Positions 52,922 to 64,000 of a stretch of DNA of 64,000 nt are shown here, piece by piece. The position numbers were made by a program, and so were the translations under genes. Origin of the DNA: Paratrimastix pyriformis (lineage: Eukaryota; Preaxostyla; Paratrimastigidae). A model generated the notes under the pieces. The model worked only from the letters and a program-made list of their open reading frames with translations. It searched no databases and had not been told where the DNA came from. Position 1 is the first letter of the stretch; each line of letters starts with the position of its first letter. The stretch is taken from positions 326,279-390,278 of the forward strand of contig JAPMOS010000020.1 of NCBI GenBank assembly GCA_027972325.1, given 5' to 3'.

Positions 52922-53815
52922 TCATTTTTTGAGGGGAGGAAGGCTCGCCACCGCGGATGCGTAGGTTTCCAAGAGAGCAGGATCGTCATGTCGAGTGCCA
53001 CGGAGGGCCTCGCGAAGCTCCGCGGGGACAGCGGCTCTCCTCATGGTGGGGGAGTTTGTACATAAAAAGGCGATCGATTGGAGCAAGGCGATTGTCGGTC
53101 TCCCCTCCAGCTGTTCCTTCCACCCGTTCAAGATCGCCAGGCGGCAAACCTTGTCTGAGCACAAGGCGAGGAGAAGCGGGAACACTTCCCGAGTTGCGGA
53201 CAGGTGGCTGAGGAGGGCCGGAACCAGCACTTTGAAACTGCGCAGATCCGCGAGGGCCAAGTCCTTGAGCGGCACCAGCCACGGCGCTGAGTTGATCGTC
53301 AAATTCTCCTGGAGATGCCGCAATAGGATTGCCTTGATACTGTCCACGCCTGCAGCGGGGGGCGACACAGTAATCATGGCGGAAAATACCCCAGAGAGAG
53401 GCTCCGCAAAAGCCTCCATTCGTCGATTGACGACGATGCCAGAGAACACTTTGAGCACAGACTCCTCGAGGAGGCGGGTCTTCTGGGTCTTGGCCAAGAG
53501 GAGAAGCAGAGCGACCAAAGAAGATGCCGAACGCGCCGCTGTCAAGGAGTGGGCCACCCCATCAGCAATTTGGGCCAATCTGGCGCGCAGAGCGGGAAGA
53601 GGGCTCATTTCTGGGTTGAAATCAAGACGTGCAACGGCATCCAGAATGGGTTTGTCCGCAACCCTCCCGGTCTGCATGAGGTCACCGTTGGCCAAAGCGA
53701 CACATGTGAGGAGGGCGGACTCTCGGGCGCAATCGCTCTCGACAGTTTTGCACCAAGCCACCACCCGGCCCGGGTCGGCAAGCTCTTCTGTTGTGTCCGA
53801 GAAGAATGGATTCAT
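52922..53815 (-). CDS. ARM/HEAT-like helical protein or C-terminal part of the MBL gene
   Basis: An uninterrupted 297-codon frame from ATG 53815 (MNPFFSDTTEELADPGRVVA) to a stop. It reads as repeated amphipathic helices (SALLTCVALANGDLM, SLVALLLLLAKTQKTRLLEE, FSAMITVSPP, VLVPALLSHLSATREVFPLL, TIALLQSIAFLCTNSP) typical of ARM/HEAT folds, possibly of the GDS or importin kind; no specific family is certain. Its ATG overlaps the TGA of the upstream MBL gene as ATGA. A run of six C just before (53820-53825) would join both into one frame if it had one more C, so this may be one fused gene. Confidence 0.6.
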   Translation of the reverse strand: MNPFFSDTTEELADPGRVVAWCKTVESDCARESALLTCVALANGDLMQTGRVADKPILDAVARLDFNPEMSPLPALRARLAQIADGVAHSLTAARSASSLVALLLLLAKTQKTRLLEESVLKVFSGIVVNRRMEAFAEPLSGVFSAMITVSPPAAGVDSIKAILLRHLQENLTINSAPWLVPLKDLALADLRSFKVLVPALLSHLSATREVFPLLLALCSDKVCRLAILNGWKEQLEGRPTIALLQSIAFLCTNSPTMRRAAVPAELREALRGTRHDDPALLETYASAVASLPPLKK

Positions 53816-55312
53816 TCGCTGGGGGGAGTGGGCAAGGACAGACCCCGAGACAACTCGCTCTCTCTGAGGGCAACGGTCCCAAGGTTCAAAGTCAGAAGGT
53901 CACTTTCGGGCTTCTCCGCTATCAGCATTCGATTCAAATCGGCGGGCGTCCAGAGGGCAAGGGCCGTGGCCCTGGGCTGGATGATACTGTTCGCCAAGGG
54001 GAGGAAGTTCGCTAAAATGCACAAAAGGGGGGGAAAAGCCAACTTCCGCATCCGAAGATCAGACAAATCACAGACCAGCCAAGCGTTCATAAAAAGGCCG
54101 CAACAATTCGCGCTGGGTTTGCATGAGTGTGTCGAGAGATTGATAGGTGTCCGGGTTCATGATCACCCTGTTGTTGTTCAAAACTTGAAACTGAACAGGG
54201 GTGCCTTGGAGCCCCACACAAATGTCCACCATGTCGGCACTGGCATCCTTCAGGCAAGCGCACAGATGGAGAATCCGCAGCGGGCTGGAGCTCTTCAGGG
54301 ACAGCGTGGAGAAGACCACCGCAGGCTTCCGAACGTGGGGCGATCGCTCCACACTGCTCCGGATCCGAGACACGAGCTCTATTCGAGAAGAGGGTCTTTG
54401 TCAAAAGTCGGAAGCGAACCAAAGAACAGACCGACAAGATGCAGAAGAGAGTCCTTGTTCGCACCCCTGGCCGCTTGATTTGGGGACGTCACCACATAGA
54501 AATCCGCACTGAGCGTCTGCCACTGTTCGAGGGTATTGTACTGATCCAGCACGCTGCCGTGATGGGGCACCTTGATGATGTCGTAGTGGTGAGGAAGGGC
54601 AGGATCACGGTGGCAATACTGATTGAGAAGCTCCCAGGTTGCGTCGCCAGGGAAGAGGGCTTGGAATGGGGTCTCTGCGCCGGAAAAAATGAACGCAAAG
54701 GCGGGGAAATCCCCGGACCTCCAATTTCACACTTGAGGACGCTCACCATACAAGCCCCATTCCAGCCTTTTTTGGGGGCCATGTGGAAGGTCCGGAAATC
54801 AGGTTCGAAAAGATCGACACTCCAACCGTGCGGGCACTAAGGGAGAAGGTCACAGAGAGCCCCAAATCAAATCGTGCAGACCAAAGGCTTCTCCTCGAAA
54901 GGGGCGAAGAGCGGCCAGTCGTGGGCGGTAAATTGATTCTGCTGCAACGTTTGACCCATGCGCAGAAGAGAAGATATTTTCAGACAGATATTTTTCCATG
55001 TCGTTGCCCCAAAATGTGAGGAAAAACTTTCTCGGCTTGTTCAAAAAATCCGTTCGCATCCTCGCACATTGGCCGATGGGCAAAAAGCGCACTCGAGTTC
55101 ACATATTTGGTCGATTGCACATGATCTTCGTCAGGATGTGAATGAACAAGAAAATGCACGGCTTGACGGTTGTCTTTAAGTGCGAGTGCCCCAGCATCAA
55201 ACATTCCTTTCTGGGGAATACGCGGCCAATTTGCCAAGAATGATTCACCTCCGTCATCCGCAAAACAATCAATTGTCAGGATCGGATCGGCTGGTTCGGC
55301 CCCTGCCTCCAT
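53812..55312 (-). CDS. ComEC/Rec2-type metallo-beta-lactamase-fold hydrolase
   Basis: Six exons close in phase: 54986-55312, 54882-54941, 54719-54836, 54432-54674, 54076-54378 and 53812-54011 (416 residues). The metal site is present: HSHPDEDH (motif 2, H-x-H-x-D-H), LFPGDAT (the Asp motif) and KVPHHGS (the ComEC-type His motif), in the right order. Relatives are Zn hydrolases acting on nucleic acid or nucleotides; in bacteria the domain forms part of ComEC DNA-uptake channels. Here no membrane segments are seen. The usual N-terminal strand (motif 1) is short and the start at 55312 may not be the true one. Downstream of the MBL fold about 180 residues (for example TYQSLDTLMQTQRELLRPF) are unrecognised. 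Donors are GTCTGA, GTCTGC, GTCCGG, GTCTGT and GTCTGT. Confidence 0.82.
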
Positions 55313-56083
55313 TTGCGTTACAGTACCCCGTGGAACGAGTGGTTGTCAACATTATGAAAGTGACAGCGCGCAGAAATTAAAGAGACCCCCAGAGACCAAA
55401 TGACCGCCGCGCAGCTTCCACAACACCTGTTTGAATGACATATCTCCTCCTGTTCAGAAAATGAGTCTCTGTGTTCGACTTTGACACTCCTCAGTCAGTC
55501 ATTCTCGTGTTAATGCAGCCTCGTAGAAAATTGCAATCGAGAAGAGCACAAAAGGTTTTTACTCTCATTTTCCCCATTTCCCTACCCCAATTTCACAAAC
55601 GATCACCTCATCCCCAGCCTTTCTTTCTTTCTCGTGTTAGTGCAGCCTCGTGGGAGGCTAACTGAAGAGGAGAATCTCAACCCACCCCCCGCCCATGCCA
55701 CCCCAGCGCTCCCACCCTCAACCCGATCGACACTCCACTTTCTTGGTCTCATCGACACTTCTTGCCTCATCGACACTCACGACTTACTGGGGCATGGTGA
55801 ACACGGGGGTACCGTCGACCCGAGGGCGTATACACGGGGGGCGCCACCCAGTGGAGTGCGTCCTCGTGCAGGCTTCCAATCATGGGGCAACTTGCCTTCT
55901 TCGTCGAGATTTTTTTAACGACGGGTGTCGGACTTCAGGTTCGATCAAAAACGAACTGGACGAGATGAATTGGAATTGACGACTCACTCATTCCTTTTGG
56001 ACAAAATCACCCACTACGTACCAGAATTCTTCTTGTTCGCATCGACGCTCCACAATTCTTCTCTTGTCTCTAGCAGCAAACAC
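55313..56083. other. Spacer with duplicated edge of the neighbouring exon
   Basis: 55780-55850 repeats 56084-56155 (shared GTACCGTCGACCCGAGGG, GTATACACGGGGGGCGCCAC and CTCACGACTTACTGG), i.e. the 3' end of the coiled-coil gene including its stop region. It also carries the word CTCGTGTTAATGCAGCCTCG near 55505 and 55630, which recurs inverted beside the F-box/LRR genes. Confidence 0.7.
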
Positions 56084-63640
<7,557 letters not shown>

Positions 63641-63648
63641 CTGCCCAG

Positions 63649-63683
<35 letters not shown>

Positions 63684-63689
63684 AATGAT

Positions 63690-63912
63690 CATCATCATCA
63701 TCCAATCATCATCCAATCATCAACATCCACATGATCATCATCTCCTTGCACATGCCCAGCTCCTGTCCAGGGCACGCGAGAGAGAGACGTGATGATCATC
63801 ATTCAGATCAATAACCAGATCATCATCATCATCATCAACGCCACCATCCGTCGTCGTCATTCTGATCATGATCATGATCATGATCATGATCATGATCATG
63901 ATCATGATCATG

Positions 63913-63993
<81 letters not shown>

Positions 63994-64000
63994 TCATCAT
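63690..64000. repeat. ATC and (GATCAT)n satellite at window end
   Basis: ATC words, a copy of the exon 63539-63640 acceptor edge at 63743-63775 (CTCCTTGCACATGCCCAGCT), then about ten GATCAT units (63864-63915) and ATC to the window edge. Confidence 0.92.

Noticed and set aside
53812-53815. ATGA overlap as evidence of bacterial contamination or an operon
   Set aside because: The MBL gene has five spliceosomal introns with the same donor type as the rest of the window, so the locus is eukaryotic.
53812-53850. A 25-nt intron between the MBL gene and the ARM-like ORF
   Set aside because: GTCTGT and CAG are present, but the phase does not match the downstream frame and the length is about half the shortest intron seen elsewhere in the window.
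52995-54478. Plus-strand open frames opposite the MBL and ARM genes
   Set aside because: They are shadows of minus-strand exons, which show domain motifs and phase-consistent splice sites.

Overview
The window reads as nuclear DNA of a GC-rich, very intron-rich unicellular eukaryote. Evidence: spliceosomal genes with GT..AG introns (the ABC transporter alone has about 30), a eukaryotic tRNA-Gln, an eIF4E-family cap-binding protein, a cathepsin B, an ABCC transporter, a degraded non-LTR retrotransposon and about 10 kb of ATC/GAT trinucleotide satellite. A free-living protist fits best. The F-box/leucine-rich-repeat family near 42-52 kb faintly recalls metamonads such as Paratrimastix, but that is memory, not evidence. 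Long open frames that translate as runs of H, S, I, M or D are satellite DNA, not genes. Gene models below were built by hand from domain matches plus splice-site phase; within the well-resolved genes the exon lengths and phases close exactly.

Layout: 1-3.9 kb, remnant of a non-LTR retrotransposon, then a 17-base N gap and 2.2 kb of GAT satellite. 6.2-11.7 kb (minus), 3'-incomplete PAS/GAF sensory protein whose introns are packed with satellites and copies of its own exon edges. 11.8-12.4 kb (plus), small gene with tandemly repeated exon/intron units. 13.2-13.6 kb, long inverted-repeat element. 14.0-15.1 kb (minus), eIF4E/4EHP-like protein, divergent from a SET-domain (SETD3/LSMT-like) gene at 15.2-18.5+ kb (plus) that carries a tRNA-Gln inside an intron. 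20.3-22.7 kb (minus), cathepsin B. 22.9-26.1 kb (minus), ICMT/PEMT-like membrane methyltransferase with a long disordered tail, divergent from an unrecognised helical-protein gene (26.2-28.0 kb). 28.3-40.8 kb (plus), complete ABCC/MRP-type transporter. 42.0-52.6 kb, four F-box/LRR paralogues, two intact and two frameshifted, some joined to a zinc-finger first exon. 52.9-55.3 kb (minus), ARM/HEAT-like ORF and a ComEC-type metallo-beta-lactamase-fold hydrolase overlapping it by ATGA. 56.1-63.6 kb (minus), C-terminal half of a coiled-coil tether resembling p115/USO1, plus a MITE-like element and minisatellites in its introns.

Two genome-wide habits stand out. First, nearly every intron I could place starts GTYYG (GTCCGT, GTCTGT, GTCTGC, GTTTGT), with a pyrimidine at +3 instead of the usual purine. 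Second, many introns contain extra copies of the neighbouring exon edge, with its splice site, next to ATC/GAT satellite. Genes unrelated in function lie side by side, so no pathway cluster is evident; several are arranged as divergent pairs with about 50-250 bp between start codons.
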